Positions 1-7,212 of a DNA stretch of 53,252 nt are shown one piece after another. Made by a program: the position numbers and the translations under genes. Within the stretch, counting starts at the first letter, position 1; each line of letters begins with the position of its first letter. Under the pieces are notes generated by a model. The model did not search any database. It was not told the DNA's origin and saw only the letters and a list, made by a program, of their open reading frames with translations. Source of the stretch: Candidatus Gorgyraea atricola (GTDB taxonomy: Bacteria; Omnitrophota; Gorgyraeia; Gorgyraeales; Gorgyraeaceae); contig JAVCCW010000008.1 of the NCBI GenBank assembly GCA_030765235.1, positions 1-53,252 on the forward strand, in the 5' to 3' direction.

Positions 1-76
1 ACCAAGCCCGTTAGTGAACTGACTTGTAAGGGACTGTCGTTTTACCTAAGGCACTGCGCGCCGACCCCGTTAAGGG

Positions 77-126
77 AGCGACTTTCTGAATAACCTATTA
101 GGTTATTTGGAAAGTCGCTTTTTTTT
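77..126 (+). terminator. Rho-independent terminator
   Basis: A ten-base arm AGCGACTTTC pairs perfectly with GAAAGTCGCT, an inner stem AATAACCT/AGGTTATT closes on an ATT loop, and a run of eight T follows. It ends a transcript entering from the left. The 76 bases before it contain no recognisable gene; they could be the 3' part of a structured RNA or of a leader, but nothing identifies them. Confidence 0.85.
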
Positions 127-148
127 GGATTAAAACTGGAGATAAGAA

Positions 149-475
149 ATGTCCCGATTCGTATTTGAGAAGAAGATAGGAAGTGTGGAGTTAGGCGAGC
201 CTAAAGAAATCATTGCTCGGCTAATACAGTATCATGACCAGAAAGAGAAAACTTTAGACTTACGTCTCTACATTAATGGAGACTTCTGTCGTTTTACCAG
301 AGCAGGTTTAACAATCCCAGTAGGGTTGTTGCCTGCTTTTTTTGATTTTATAGATGGAATTAAAACGAGCCTAAACGAGACGATACAAAAAGGAGTGAAA
401 AAAACAAATGTACGAGCAATTCTGGGAAGAGAGAATTCAAAATGTGGAAATAGTAGGCAATCAGATAAAAGGTGA
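149..475 (+). CDS. PC4/YdbC-like single-stranded DNA-binding protein
   Basis: Residues about 4-68 resemble the PC4/YdbC fold: a first strand with FEKKIG, then LDLRLYINGDFCRFTRAGLTI, matching the family pattern of a D-x-R strand followed by a charged turn and a K/R-x-GI-x-L strand, and a closing helix. Proteins of this family bind single-stranded DNA or act in transcription. The gene overlaps the following primase gene by 68 bases in another frame, so its last 20 or so residues (arginine- and serine-rich) are probably an unconserved tail. Placement before a primase suggests a role in element replication. The family assignment rests on pattern only. Confidence 0.55.
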   Translation: MSRFVFEKKIGSVELGEPKEIIARLIQYHDQKEKTLDLRLYINGDFCRFTRAGLTIPVGLLPAFFDFIDGIKTSLNETIQKGVKKTNVRAILGRENSKCGNSRQSDKR

Positions 476-2249
476 TTGTCCTATTTGTGACAAAGAAAGA
501 CATTTCTACGCAAGTATAGATACAGGTCAGTTTGACTGTAAGTCCTGTGGCATACAAGGTAATGCTATTACCTATCTAAGAGACTATGAGCATAAAAACA
601 ACAATCAGATTACGGAATGCCTGAAATCATGCGGAATAAATGGCAATGGTTATGTTTTATCCACATCCCGCAGCAATATTCCGTGTAAGTATTTTGATGA
701 GGGTTTAGTCGAGCGTTATGTTAATAATATTTCAAATGATAAACTAAAGGAATTTGCTCAAGAGCGAGGTTTGCCAGTGGAAGTCTTGAAAAAATATAAA
801 ATTGGAATAAACGAAAGAGGCGAGTTTTCCCTGCCTGTATATGATATAGAAGGCAAGATAAGAGACATTAGAAGAAAAAGAATAGGCTCGGATACTATTT
901 CTTCCGCAGGTGCGGAGGTGTTTCTATTTGGCATAGAGGATTTACTATTAAATAATCGGATATTTGTAACTGAGGGTGAATGGTCAAAGATGGCTTTAGA
1001 GGTGCAGGGATATCCTTCTATTGGCGTTCCTGGGGCTTCTATTTTAAAGGACGAGTGGGTTACTTATTTTATGAATAAAGAAGTTAATATTGTATATGAC
1101 TTGGATTCAGGCGGAGAAAATGGGACAAAGAGACTAATTAAAAAACTAAAGTCCATAGCCAAGGAAATAAAAGTTATTCACTTGCCGAAGGAATTAGGTG
1201 AAGGTAAGGATATCAGAGATTTTTTTAACAATGGTGGAAGTAAAGAACAGTTTGAGGAGTTGATAAGACAAGCAGAGATAGTAAAGTGCGGAGAGAGCAT
1301 CCCTCTTTCATTGTCAGAATTTATGAAACAGGATATCCCTCCTCTCGAGTTTTATATTTCAGACCTGCTTCCCAAAAAGGGCAAAGGAATGGTTTCAGCA
1401 CAAGCAAACATCGGTAAAAGCATATTGAGTCAAAATTTGGCTTTAGCAATGGCTTCTGGCAAAGAGAATTTTCTGGGTAAATTCAGCATTAGCCCTGCGA
1501 GAGTGCTCTACCTTGATTTGGAAATGGGCGAATCAGCCTTAAAGGAAAGATTTCAAAAGATGCGTGCACAGGAAAATCTTACTGTTGATAATCTCTTTGT
1601 TAAGTATTTACCTTCACTGAACCTTTTAAAGGTACAGGATAATCAGTTATTGGAAAGATGGATTACAGACCTGAAGATTGAGGTGCTTATTATTGACCCA
1701 TTAGGCAATGCTTGGCTTGGTAACGAAAACGAGCAAGAGCAGGTTAGCCGATTGACAGCATATTTGAATAATCTGATTGATAAGTATAAAATCTCTATTC
1801 TTATAAACCACCATTGGAGAAAATCCACAAAGGCCTTTAGAACTGGAGGTCAGATGGCAGCGGGTTCTTATAGATGGGAAGCTTGGCTTGATTGTCATAT
1901 AACCCTTGAGGGAACTTCTGCAGGCATTACCGTTTCAAACCAGAAAAACCGCAACAGGTCGAGATTTAGGCCCTTTATAACCAAGATTAACGAACAGAAC
2001 CTTTGGTTTGAGTTTTTGGCTGACTACGAGAATAAATTTGACGAAAATACCCTGCTTACGCTTTTTGACAGTTTTGGCTTGGAGAAAGTAGCGATTCCAA
2101 AACTTATTAAGCAAGCTAAAGAGCAAAGGATATGTTCAGAAACCACATTGAGGAAATTGCTTAAGGATATGACCCTGTTTAGAATAGATAAAGAAGGAAA
2201 GACTCATTATTTGATTAAAAAGGATTTATTAAATGATATTTCATCGTAG
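408..2249 (+). CDS. Primase-helicase: CHC2 zinc finger, Toprim, RepA/AAA_25 ATPase
   Basis: A replication protein of a mobile element. A DnaG-type zinc finger lies at residues 24-47 (CPIC, 16 residues, CKSC). A Toprim-like region follows near 180-260, with the glutamate of VTEGEWSK and a DLDSGG acidic motif. A P-loop ATPase like RepA/AAA_25 comes next: Walker A AQANIGKS near 330, a DLEMGES strand, Walker B VLIIDPLG near 425 and a sensor strand ILINHHWRKS. The C-terminal 80 residues look like a winged helix. AAGGAG lies 13 bases before the ATG. It would prime and unwind DNA at the element's own origin. Fused primase-helicases of this kind occur in integrative plasmids and phage satellites. Confidence 0.85.
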   Translation: MYEQFWEERIQNVEIVGNQIKGDCPICDKERHFYASIDTGQFDCKSCGIQGNAITYLRDYEHKNNNQITECLKSCGINGNGYVLSTSRSNIPCKYFDEGLVERYVNNISNDKLKEFAQERGLPVEVLKKYKIGINERGEFSLPVYDIEGKIRDIRRKRIGSDTISSAGAEVFLFGIEDLLLNNRIFVTEGEWSKMALEVQGYPSIGVPGASILKDEWVTYFMNKEVNIVYDLDSGGENGTKRLIKKLKSIAKEIKVIHLPKELGEGKDIRDFFNNGGSKEQFEELIRQAEIVKCGESIPLSLSEFMKQDIPPLEFYISDLLPKKGKGMVSAQANIGKSILSQNLALAMASGKENFLGKFSISPARVLYLDLEMGESALKERFQKMRAQENLTVDNLFVKYLPSLNLLKVQDNQLLERWITDLKIEVLIIDPLGNAWLGNENEQEQVSRLTAYLNNLIDKYKISILINHHWRKSTKAFRTGGQMAAGSYRWEAWLDCHITLEGTSAGITVSNQKNRNRSRFRPFITKINEQNLWFEFLADYENKFDENTLLTLFDSFGLEKVAIPKLIKQAKEQRICSETTLRKLLKDMTLFRIDKEGKTHYLIKKDLLNDISS

Positions 2250-2420
2250 TAAAAGGGGTAGTGTGTGATTTTATATTTAGGTAAAGGGACATCGTAGTAA
2301 TGTAGTAAAAGGGGGCTAATACAATTTTCCTTACAAAACAATCTGCAGAAGAATAAGCAGCAGTTTTACTGCTTATCTCTGCCGTTGTTGACAGTCGTAG
2401 TAACGTAGTAAGTATATATA
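2242..2420. repeat. Direct GTAGTAA repeats, iteron-like
   Basis: The spacer after the primase gene repeats CGTAGTAA and GTAGTAAAAGGGG: once across the primase stop codon, twice near 2289-2315 and twice near 2396-2411. The block lies right beside the replication gene, where plasmid origins often carry iterons. An origin or Rep-binding role is inference. Confidence 0.45.
2353..2376. repeat. Short hairpin in the putative origin region
   Basis: ATAAGCAG pairs perfectly with CTGCTTAT across an eight-base loop. No T-run follows, so it is not a standard terminator. It sits among the GTAGTAA repeats. Confidence 0.4.
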
Positions 2421-2521
2421 AAGAGTGTGCGATTCTACTAAGATGATTTTTAGAGATTGAAAGACAGCAAAAGTTGACTTGATGTATGGTGACACAGAGC
2501 TATAATCACGGAGGTTATAAA

Positions 2522-2701
2522 ATGACAGATAACGATATGATGTGTGTAGAGGATATTGCACGGCTGCTTCGCATTTCACCGAATACAGTTCGGCGGCGGT
2601 CGTGGAGAACTCGTACAACTATACCGCTGAGACGAATTGGTAAGCGGCTGTATGGATTGAGGCCAGAAATAGAAAAATGGTTCAGGGGACTTAATGGCTA
2701 A
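2522..2701 (+). CDS. AlpA/excisionase-like helix-turn-helix protein
   Basis: A 59-residue DNA-binding protein. The start at ATG 2522 is chosen because GGAGG lies seven bases upstream; a longer frame has an in-frame ATG at 2486 without a ribosome site. The sequence VEDIARLLRISPNTVRRRSW is a clear helix-turn-helix of the MerR/AlpA helix_17 type, followed by a basic wing IGKRLYGL and an EIEKWF helix. The end overlaps the recombinase start by eight bases, so the two are co-translated. Excisionases and AlpA regulators occupy this place in integrative islands, where they steer recombination direction or activate the recombinase gene. Confidence 0.8.
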   Translation: MTDNDMMCVEDIARLLRISPNTVRRRSWRTRTTIPLRRIGKRLYGLRPEIEKWFRGLNG

Positions 2702-3797
2702 GAAATGTAGGGGCATAACGCATATTAAAGGTAAGACTTATCTCTTCGACCTGCAGGTTAATGGTATAAGAAAGCAAGTCCGTGGTGAGGCAGATTCTCT
2801 TAAAGAGGCACGGCATGTAAGAGATGAGATGAGGGTGGAGCTAAGGAAGCAAGTATCTATGCCTCAAGGAGTCCAGGAAAGATTGAATGCACCTTTTGAA
2901 GAAGTACGTGAAAAGCTTTTCGCTGATTTGCTTTCCGACAAGCTTTCCCATAGCAACATGTTACGCCATGAAATAATCTTCAGGCGTCTATTTGGAGATT
3001 TTAGAACTTTGAGATTTCCTCATATAAAAAGCGTTAGCCAAGTGACTCTGCCGTTCTTCCTTGAATACAAGGCATATTTTGTAAACGACTTACGACATAG
3101 CCCTACAGGTGGCTGGCGGTCAGAGCTTACTTGCGTAAAATCCATGATGAGGCGTTTTAGAAAACTTGGCTATTGTAGTAAGGAAATTATAGAAGATTTA
3201 GCAGAGATAAAAAGACCACCACACAATAAGAAAGACTATCCAGATATTTCTAATAGTAAGCTTAAGGAGCTGTTGGATTTTATCAAACGGGATAGACCCG
3301 ATTATTATCCCTTGATTTACTTTATATCCAGGACAGGCAGGAGAATTAAGGAGACTACCTTGATAGAGAGAAAAGATATAAACTGGCTTGGCTTAAATCC
3401 TATCAGGATAAATATCAGGGCCGAGACCACAAAGGCAAGGGTGAAGGCTCCGATTGAGACATTTGATGAGGGTTTAAAAGATGCAGTGAAACAGGCGTAT
3501 AATCTTGGCTCACGACACAAAACGATTTATTTATTCTGCAACAGACTGGGCAATAAATGCTCCAAGAACAGCGTAAGGACTTATCTGAAAGAAGTAAGTA
3601 GTAAAATTTTAGGAGTGAAAATAACGCCACACTATTTTCGCCATCGTTTTCTAACTATCTGCGGTAAGGAGAATGCACCTATAGTTGATATTATGAACAT
3701 AGCAGGGATTAAAGATATAAAAGTTGTTATCGGCTATTATAGCCACACTACAAAAGAAGGGCAAAATAAAGTTCTTGCGGCAACAATGGTGGTGTGA
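2694..3797 (+). CDS. Tyrosine recombinase (site-specific integrase)
   Basis: A 367-residue phage-type integrase. The N-terminal part resembles an arm-binding and SAM-like core-binding region (roughly 1-170). The catalytic domain shows the first arginine in SRTGRRIKE near 211, the HxxR box in HYFRHR near 313, and a terminal tyrosine in VIGYYSHTT near 348. It would cut and rejoin DNA between the element and its chromosomal site. It overlaps the HTH gene by eight bases and is the last gene of the element, close to a putative tRNA-Leu 3' end. The gene appears intact, so the element could still be mobile. Confidence 0.9.
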   Translation: MAKKCRGITHIKGKTYLFDLQVNGIRKQVRGEADSLKEARHVRDEMRVELRKQVSMPQGVQERLNAPFEEVREKLFADLLSDKLSHSNMLRHEIIFRRLFGDFRTLRFPHIKSVSQVTLPFFLEYKAYFVNDLRHSPTGGWRSELTCVKSMMRRFRKLGYCSKEIIEDLAEIKRPPHNKKDYPDISNSKLKELLDFIKRDRPDYYPLIYFISRTGRRIKETTLIERKDINWLGLNPIRINIRAETTKARVKAPIETFDEGLKDAVKQAYNLGSRHKTIYLFCNRLGNKCSKNSVRTYLKEVSSKILGVKITPHYFRHRFLTICGKENAPIVDIMNIAGIKDIKVVIGYYSHTTKEGQNKVLAATMVV

Positions 3798-3885
3798 TAT
3801 GATAAAAACGAAATTAAGTCAGAAAAAACGTGATGAAAAATGTGATTCGAGGGTCATTTTGGCTATAAAAAATAGTCATTCTGGG

Positions 3886-3896
3886 CCTCGGCACCA
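3886..3896 (+). other. Possible attachment site: 3' end of a tRNA-Leu-like gene
   Basis: CCTCGGCACCA equals the 3' acceptor strand, discriminator and CCA of many tRNA-Leu genes (5' partner GCCGAGG). The preceding CTGGG could be the T-stem 3' strand, but no T-loop or further tRNA body is present. Tyrosine recombinases often use tRNA 3' ends, leaving such a fragment at one border. Confidence 0.4.
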
Positions 3897-4003
3897 CCCT
3901 ACGCTCATATGGGGCTAATCTTCGAAGCATGCTTCGGGTGGCAAGCCACACATAACATGCTACGAAGAATCGCTATATGTGAGTGGCGGGTGGTAAACCA
4001 CCT
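3897..4003. repeat. REP-like palindromic repeat, copy 1
   Basis: Starts directly after the tRNA-like CCA with CCCTACGCTCATATG. It contains the hairpin CGAAGCATGCTTCG and the arm CATGCTACGAAGAATCGCTA, then GTGGCGGGTGGTAAACCACC. The second half is almost identical to the block after tRNA-Thr at 10254-10327. It fills the spacer between the integrase and the next gene. Confidence 0.8.
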
Positions 4004-4019
4004 AAAAAAAGGAGGGGTT

Positions 4020-4700
4020 ATGAAGAAGTTTCGTTTGGTGATGTTGGTTGTAGTTGGAATGATATGTATTGCTACTCTTGCATTTGCTGATGTTCCCCGC
4101 GTTATTAATTATCAGGGTAAATTTACTGATAAAGACGACAATCCTCTTGCTGGAAATTATTTAACGACATTCAGGTTCTATGATGTGGCTTCAGGAGGCA
4201 ATATTCTCTGGGAGGAAGGCCATATTCTTACCATACAAAATGGACTTTTTAACGCGCTTTTAGGTTCGATAAAGCCTATTGATGTAGATTTTAATAAGAA
4301 TCTTTGGCTGGGTATAGAGATCGCGAGTGATGGCGAGATGTCGCCGCGCATAAAGCTGGCAAGCTCTGCCTATGCGATGAATGCTGAAAGCATTGATATG
4401 CTGGATTCAAGCCAGCTATTACGAAATGATATAGATTCAGTCATGTCAGGTTCTCTCATCCTAAAAAAGGACCTGGTCTTGACTGATGGCCAGGGTCAAG
4501 AGTATTTCTTGTGGATAGACTCTACTGGAAGCTTGCGCCTGAAACAGGGAAAACCCACCTCTGATAAAGACGGCGACCTTATCGCAAAACAAGGCTCTGG
4601 TAAGATCTCCAGCGCTTTTATGCAGAATGCCAGCGTGCTTCTTCTGATCGTGGCTATTTTGATATTTGGCCTTGTGCTTTATTCGCTGAAGAAGAAATAG
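4020..4700 (+). CDS. Exported, membrane-anchored protein with tail-fibre-like N-terminal domain
   Basis: The start at 4020 is set by AAAGGAGGGG directly upstream. A signal peptide (about residues 1-21, ending ATLAFA) is followed by VPRVINYQGKF, the opening of a beta-rich domain often seen at the N-terminus of phage-tail-fibre-like and cell-surface proteins; LASSAYAMNAE near 120 closes it. The C-terminus has one membrane segment (about 203-223) and a lysine tail, so the protein is probably held in the inner membrane with the body outside. It precedes a pilin and an orphan HAMP gene on the same strand. Function unknown. Confidence 0.7.
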   Translation: MKKFRLVMLVVVGMICIATLAFADVPRVINYQGKFTDKDDNPLAGNYLTTFRFYDVASGGNILWEEGHILTIQNGLFNALLGSIKPIDVDFNKNLWLGIEIASDGEMSPRIKLASSAYAMNAESIDMLDSSQLLRNDIDSVMSGSLILKKDLVLTDGQGQEYFLWIDSTGSLRLKQGKPTSDKDGDLIAKQGSGKISSAFMQNASVLLLIVAILIFGLVLYSLKKK

Positions 4701-4704
4701 ACCT

Positions 4705-5076
4705 ATGTTCCGACCAAAAGGATTTACCTTAATAGAGCTTTTGATAGTTGTTATAATCCTGGGCATACTTGTTGCCATTGCTATACCTGTCTATACTAAA
4801 ACCATTGAAAAAGGAAGGGCAGGGGAGGCTTTAAGCACTCTTAGATTGATCCAGGTGGAAGAGAAGAGATTCTTTTCCAGGAATGGCTCGTTTACCTATG
4901 ACATAAATGATTTGGAGATGGATGATCCAAATGCAGATGCCAGTAGATATTTTGATTATTCTGTACACGAATATTTAACAGATCTCCCGAATTTTGAGGC
5001 AAAGGCAAAGAGAAGACCTGGTGGCACGCCTTTATATACAATACACAAGGATGGTGTAGTCTCAGGGCCTATGTAG
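4705..5076 (+). CDS. Type IV pilin-like protein
   Basis: A 123-residue prepilin. The leader MFRPKG is followed by FTLIELLIVVIILGILVAIA, the classical N-methylated helix with Glu at +5, so a PilD-type peptidase should cleave after Gly6. The globular part is short and has the pattern of major pilin or PulG-like proteins, with no cysteine pair. It lies four bases after the exported-protein gene. A pilus or pseudopilus subunit is clear; the specific system is not. Confidence 0.85.
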   Translation: MFRPKGFTLIELLIVVIILGILVAIAIPVYTKTIEKGRAGEALSTLRLIQVEEKRFFSRNGSFTYDINDLEMDDPNADASRYFDYSVHEYLTDLPNFEAKAKRRPGGTPLYTIHKDGVVSGPM

Positions 5077-5092
5077 TTTTAAGGAGGAAGGT

Positions 5093-5509
5093 ATGGTTAA
5101 GAGAACAAGAAGCCTTTTTACGATAAAAAGCAAACTGCAATTTAAGTATGCAGTGGTGCTCTTGTTTTGCATGTTGGTGCCGAGTGTATTTATAGGTATC
5201 TGTATGTATTATTTTATGTTTATGATAGTGAGCCAGGGCATGGGCGCTCGCGGGCCTATCGCATATAACTTATTTCCCTTATTGCAAAAGGTGAATTTGA
5301 TGATGTCAGTCGGGCTTTTCTTTATACTTGTTGTTTTTCTAATGATAGGGGTCTATATTTCGCAGAAGCTTATTGGACCTGTTGAGCGCATCAAGAAGGA
5401 CTTAAAGCAGATCGCGGATGGCGATATAAATCACAGGATAAGAATGCGTAAGAGCGATGATTTCGCGTTTATAGCTGAAGCAGTGAATAAGATATTAGAT
5501 AAGAAGTGA
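5093..5509 (+). CDS. Membrane protein with a HAMP domain and no output domain
   Basis: AAGGAGG lies just before the ATG. Two membrane segments (about residues 17-45 and 65-88) frame a very short outer loop of about 20 residues, and the segment from ISQKLIGPVERIKKDLKQI to the C-terminus has the HAMP pattern (proline after the second helix, coiled amphipathic helices). The protein ends within or right after HAMP, so no kinase, cyclase or methyl-accepting domain follows. It may act as a partner for another signalling protein or tune pilus function; this is inference from the neighbouring pilin gene. Confidence 0.75.
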   Translation: MVKRTRSLFTIKSKLQFKYAVVLLFCMLVPSVFIGICMYYFMFMIVSQGMGARGPIAYNLFPLLQKVNLMMSVGLFFILVVFLMIGVYISQKLIGPVERIKKDLKQIADGDINHRIRMRKSDDFAFIAEAVNKILDKK

Positions 5510-5510
5510 T

Positions 5511-5861
5511 CTAGAACTCTTCGATTTCCCCGTCGGTATTTATAGTAAAACCTCTATCCTCATCTTTTAAGGTAGCTGTTATCTCCACATCATTATAGGT
5601 GGCTTCTGTTATCTCGTAAGCGTATTTTTCATCCACGGGTTTTTTTACAGATAGAAGATTCCACTCGTCAGTAAATCTTGCATGGTATCCATAGAAGTCT
5701 TTTTCATCCTCAAGTAGGAGTTTGAGATTGAGCTTTGCCTTTTTTTCCCAAGAGGTCTCTATGTATTTTGAGATACCTACGAGTGTTATAGAGGATAGTA
5801 TTCCAATGATTATTACAGAGATGATGATCTCGATCAGGGTTAAGCCAGAGTTTTTTTTCAT
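5511..5861 (-). CDS. Pseudopilin (PulG/GspG-like)
   Basis: The leader MKKNSG is followed by LTLIEIIISVIIIGILSSIT, with Glu at +5, so it is a prepilin peptidase substrate. After the helix comes a region resembling pilins of this window (EKKAKLNLKLLLEDEKDFYG, compare STLRLIQVEEKRFF in the gene at 4705), suggesting a shared origin. It is the last gene of a minus-strand operon running from 9914; its start overlaps the previous gene by four bases (ATGA). Confidence 0.85.
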   Translation of the reverse strand: MKKNSGLTLIEIIISVIIIGILSSITLVGISKYIETSWEKKAKLNLKLLLEDEKDFYGYHARFTDEWNLLSVKKPVDEKYAYEITEATYNDVEITATLKDEDRGFTINTDGEIEEF

Positions 5862-6208
5862 ATGCCGCTGCTAAAATGCGTATGGCCTGTGACTTTCCAC
5901 TCTGTAACTACCAGGTCAGATGAAATGGTAGCGCCGGGCGCACCGGTGGCGGGGTTAGGTGGAATAGAATAGGTTGGAGGGCTTCCTGTTGTTCCAGGGG
6001 TAGATGTAGATGTGTATTTAAGGCTATCTGTCCCAGGCACCCTAGTAGTACGATAGAAACGCGCAGCCTCCCAGGTCTCGTCATACCAGGCTTTTATAGT
6101 ACTCTTTGATTTAGAAGAGGGGGGATTTCCTGCGTCATCTCCTTTCGCGTCATTTACAAATGCCAGGACTATCATGCTGCAAAAAATAATTGTTATTAGC
6201 GTCTTCAT
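5858..6208 (-). CDS. Exported protein of unknown function, WKV-GH-HF family, copy 2
   Basis: The start at 6208 is chosen for GAGGTGATT just upstream. An N-terminal signal segment (about 1-22) is followed by a Ser/Pro/Thr-rich body. Two parts match the protein encoded at 6413-6751: WYDETWEAARFYRTT and the C-terminal DLVVTEWKVTGHTHF. The conserved Gly-His-x-His-Phe end could bind a metal, which is speculation. I do not recognise a named family. Its place among pseudopilins suggests a periplasmic or surface partner of that system. Confidence 0.6.
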   Translation of the reverse strand: MKTLITIIFCSMIVLAFVNDAKGDDAGNPPSSKSKSTIKAWYDETWEAARFYRTTRVPGTDSLKYTSTSTPGTTGSPPTYSIPPNPATGAPGATISSDLVVTEWKVTGHTHFSSGI

Positions 6209-6215
6209 AATCACC

Positions 6216-6446
6216 TCACTTGTTTAAGGCCGGAGTATATCCGACCTCAAATTCATATTCTGTTTTTCCCTCTTTAAGGGCCTTTTCTATTGCTTGAAAT
6301 CTTTGCCTGGGTATAGAACTCAACTTTTTTTTAGAGGCCTCATCATGATCTTTACGCGCAATAACGCCTTTACCTAACGCGAATCCGCATGCAAAGAGCG
6401 CTATCAGTAATATTATTCGAAATGTATATGGCCGTGAACTTTCCAT
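6216..6446 (-). CDS. Small membrane-anchored protein of the pseudopilin operon
   Basis: A 76-residue protein starting MESSRPYTF, with one membrane helix (about residues 9-25, IILLIALFACGFALG) and a charged C-terminal half. A longer start at 6479 is possible but less likely. The start overlaps the 3' end of the upstream exported-protein gene by 34 bases. It has no prepilin motif and no recognised domain. Confidence 0.55.
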   Translation of the reverse strand: MESSRPYTFRIILLIALFACGFALGKGVIARKDHDEASKKKLSSIPRQRFQAIEKALKEGKTEYEFEVGYTPALNK

Positions 6447-6751
6447 TTTGTTATCACCATGTCTGGTTGGAGAATACAATAAGGACCTTCTGGTGTTCTT
6501 TCTATCTCACCCGTTACTGGTGTATCCATGCGGCTAGATGGATCAAAAGAAGCATAACCATTTTTTGTAGCCACGTATGATTGTGTGGCCTTCCAGTGCT
6601 CGTCATAGTAGACGCTGGCTGGCTGTTCTCCGCCAGAGACCTCTCCTTCAGGCGGAGAGGCCTGCAGGTTATTAGAAAAAATCCCTAAAACTCCGCCCAA
6701 AACAAATAATGCAATAGATGCTGCTAAAAACAATGACTTGTGAAGTTTCAT
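6413..6751 (-). CDS. Exported protein of unknown function, WKV-GH-HF family, copy 1
   Basis: AAGGAGGGTAAAG precedes the ATG. The signal or anchor segment spans about residues 6-28. YYDEHWKATQSYVATKNG and the C-terminal DMVITKWKVHGHIHFE match the paralogue at 5858-6208 in the same order and spacing, although the linkers differ. The two genes are separated by one small gene, so this is a local duplication that has diverged. Function unknown. Confidence 0.65.
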   Translation of the reverse strand: MKLHKSLFLAASIALFVLGGVLGIFSNNLQASPPEGEVSGGEQPASVYYDEHWKATQSYVATKNGYASFDPSSRMDTPVTGEIERTPEGPYCILQPDMVITKWKVHGHIHFE

Positions 6752-6771
6752 CTTTACCCTCCTTGTTTTAG

Positions 6772-7209
6772 TTATTTTCCTCCTGCGCCTCCAAATCCTC
6801 TGATATATAAAGGAAATGCCCTTGGGCCAGAAGCAGTCATATAATAAGTCCTATCCAGGCCAAAGGGAGATTTTACCATGCTGAGTATTTTATAATTTGC
6901 AGAGCCAGGGGCCTTTGTTATATTATAATAAATAGCATAAGGTTTGCCATCTATTTCGAATTCCAGATTTCTTTCTGTCCACTGCCTTCTGGAAGGACCT
7001 ATGTTCCCTTCGCCAAAATCAAGCATGGCAATGGATATGCCTGTCTCGCACAGGTAATACGCGAGAAATCTGTCTTTATAACCGTGTATTGAGTCTATTC
7101 TTGCATTGATGAGTATATAGAGATATAGTACAGCCAGTGTAAGCACGATCGTTATGCTCGAGACAAGCATAATAGCCACACTACCTTTTGGATTTCGCAG
7201 CTTCATCAT
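6772..7209 (-). CDS. PilX-like minor pilin / pilus assembly protein
   Basis: The N-terminus LRNPKGSVAIMLVSSITIVLTLAVLYLY has the Lys-Gly-Ser-x-x-x-Met leader and hydrophobic helix seen in PilX/GspK-like minor pilins rather than the usual F-T-L-I-E motif. The helix continues into an amphipathic part typical of PilX (FLAYYLCETGISIAML; compare the family's AxxxAExG box). It ends glycine-rich. It lies between two pseudopilin genes and the small exported proteins, with three bases to its upstream neighbour. Two adjacent ATG codons make the start uncertain by one residue. Confidence 0.7.
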   Translation of the reverse strand: MMKLRNPKGSVAIMLVSSITIVLTLAVLYLYILINARIDSIHGYKDRFLAYYLCETGISIAMLDFGEGNIGPSRRQWTERNLEFEIDGKPYAIYYNITKAPGSANYKILSMVKSPFGLDRTYYMTASGPRAFPLYIRGFGGAGGK

Positions 7210-7212
7210 GGT

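Larger units (their letters stand above)
1..3896. mobile_element. Integrative element, right-hand part (phage-satellite or integrative-plasmid type)
   Basis: Four plus-strand genes in a row encode a PC4-like protein, a primase-helicase, a small AlpA/excisionase-like HTH protein and a tyrosine recombinase, a set typical of integrative plasmids and phage-inducible islands. Base and codon use are more AT-rich than in the following housekeeping genes. The recombinase is the last gene, and 89 bases after it comes CCTCGGCACCA, which matches the usual 3' end of a tRNA-Leu gene and may be the attachment site. The left end lies outside the window. No capsid, packaging or conjugation gene is visible here, so the exact class is inferred. 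Confidence 0.7.

Noticed and set aside
1-76. 3' end of tmRNA or another stable RNA
   Set aside because: No tRNA-like T arm or CCA end is present, and the terminator follows without it.
3724-4019. Coding frames between integrase and the exported-protein gene
   Set aside because: They run through the REP hairpins and have no ribosome site; the good start of the next gene is at 4020.
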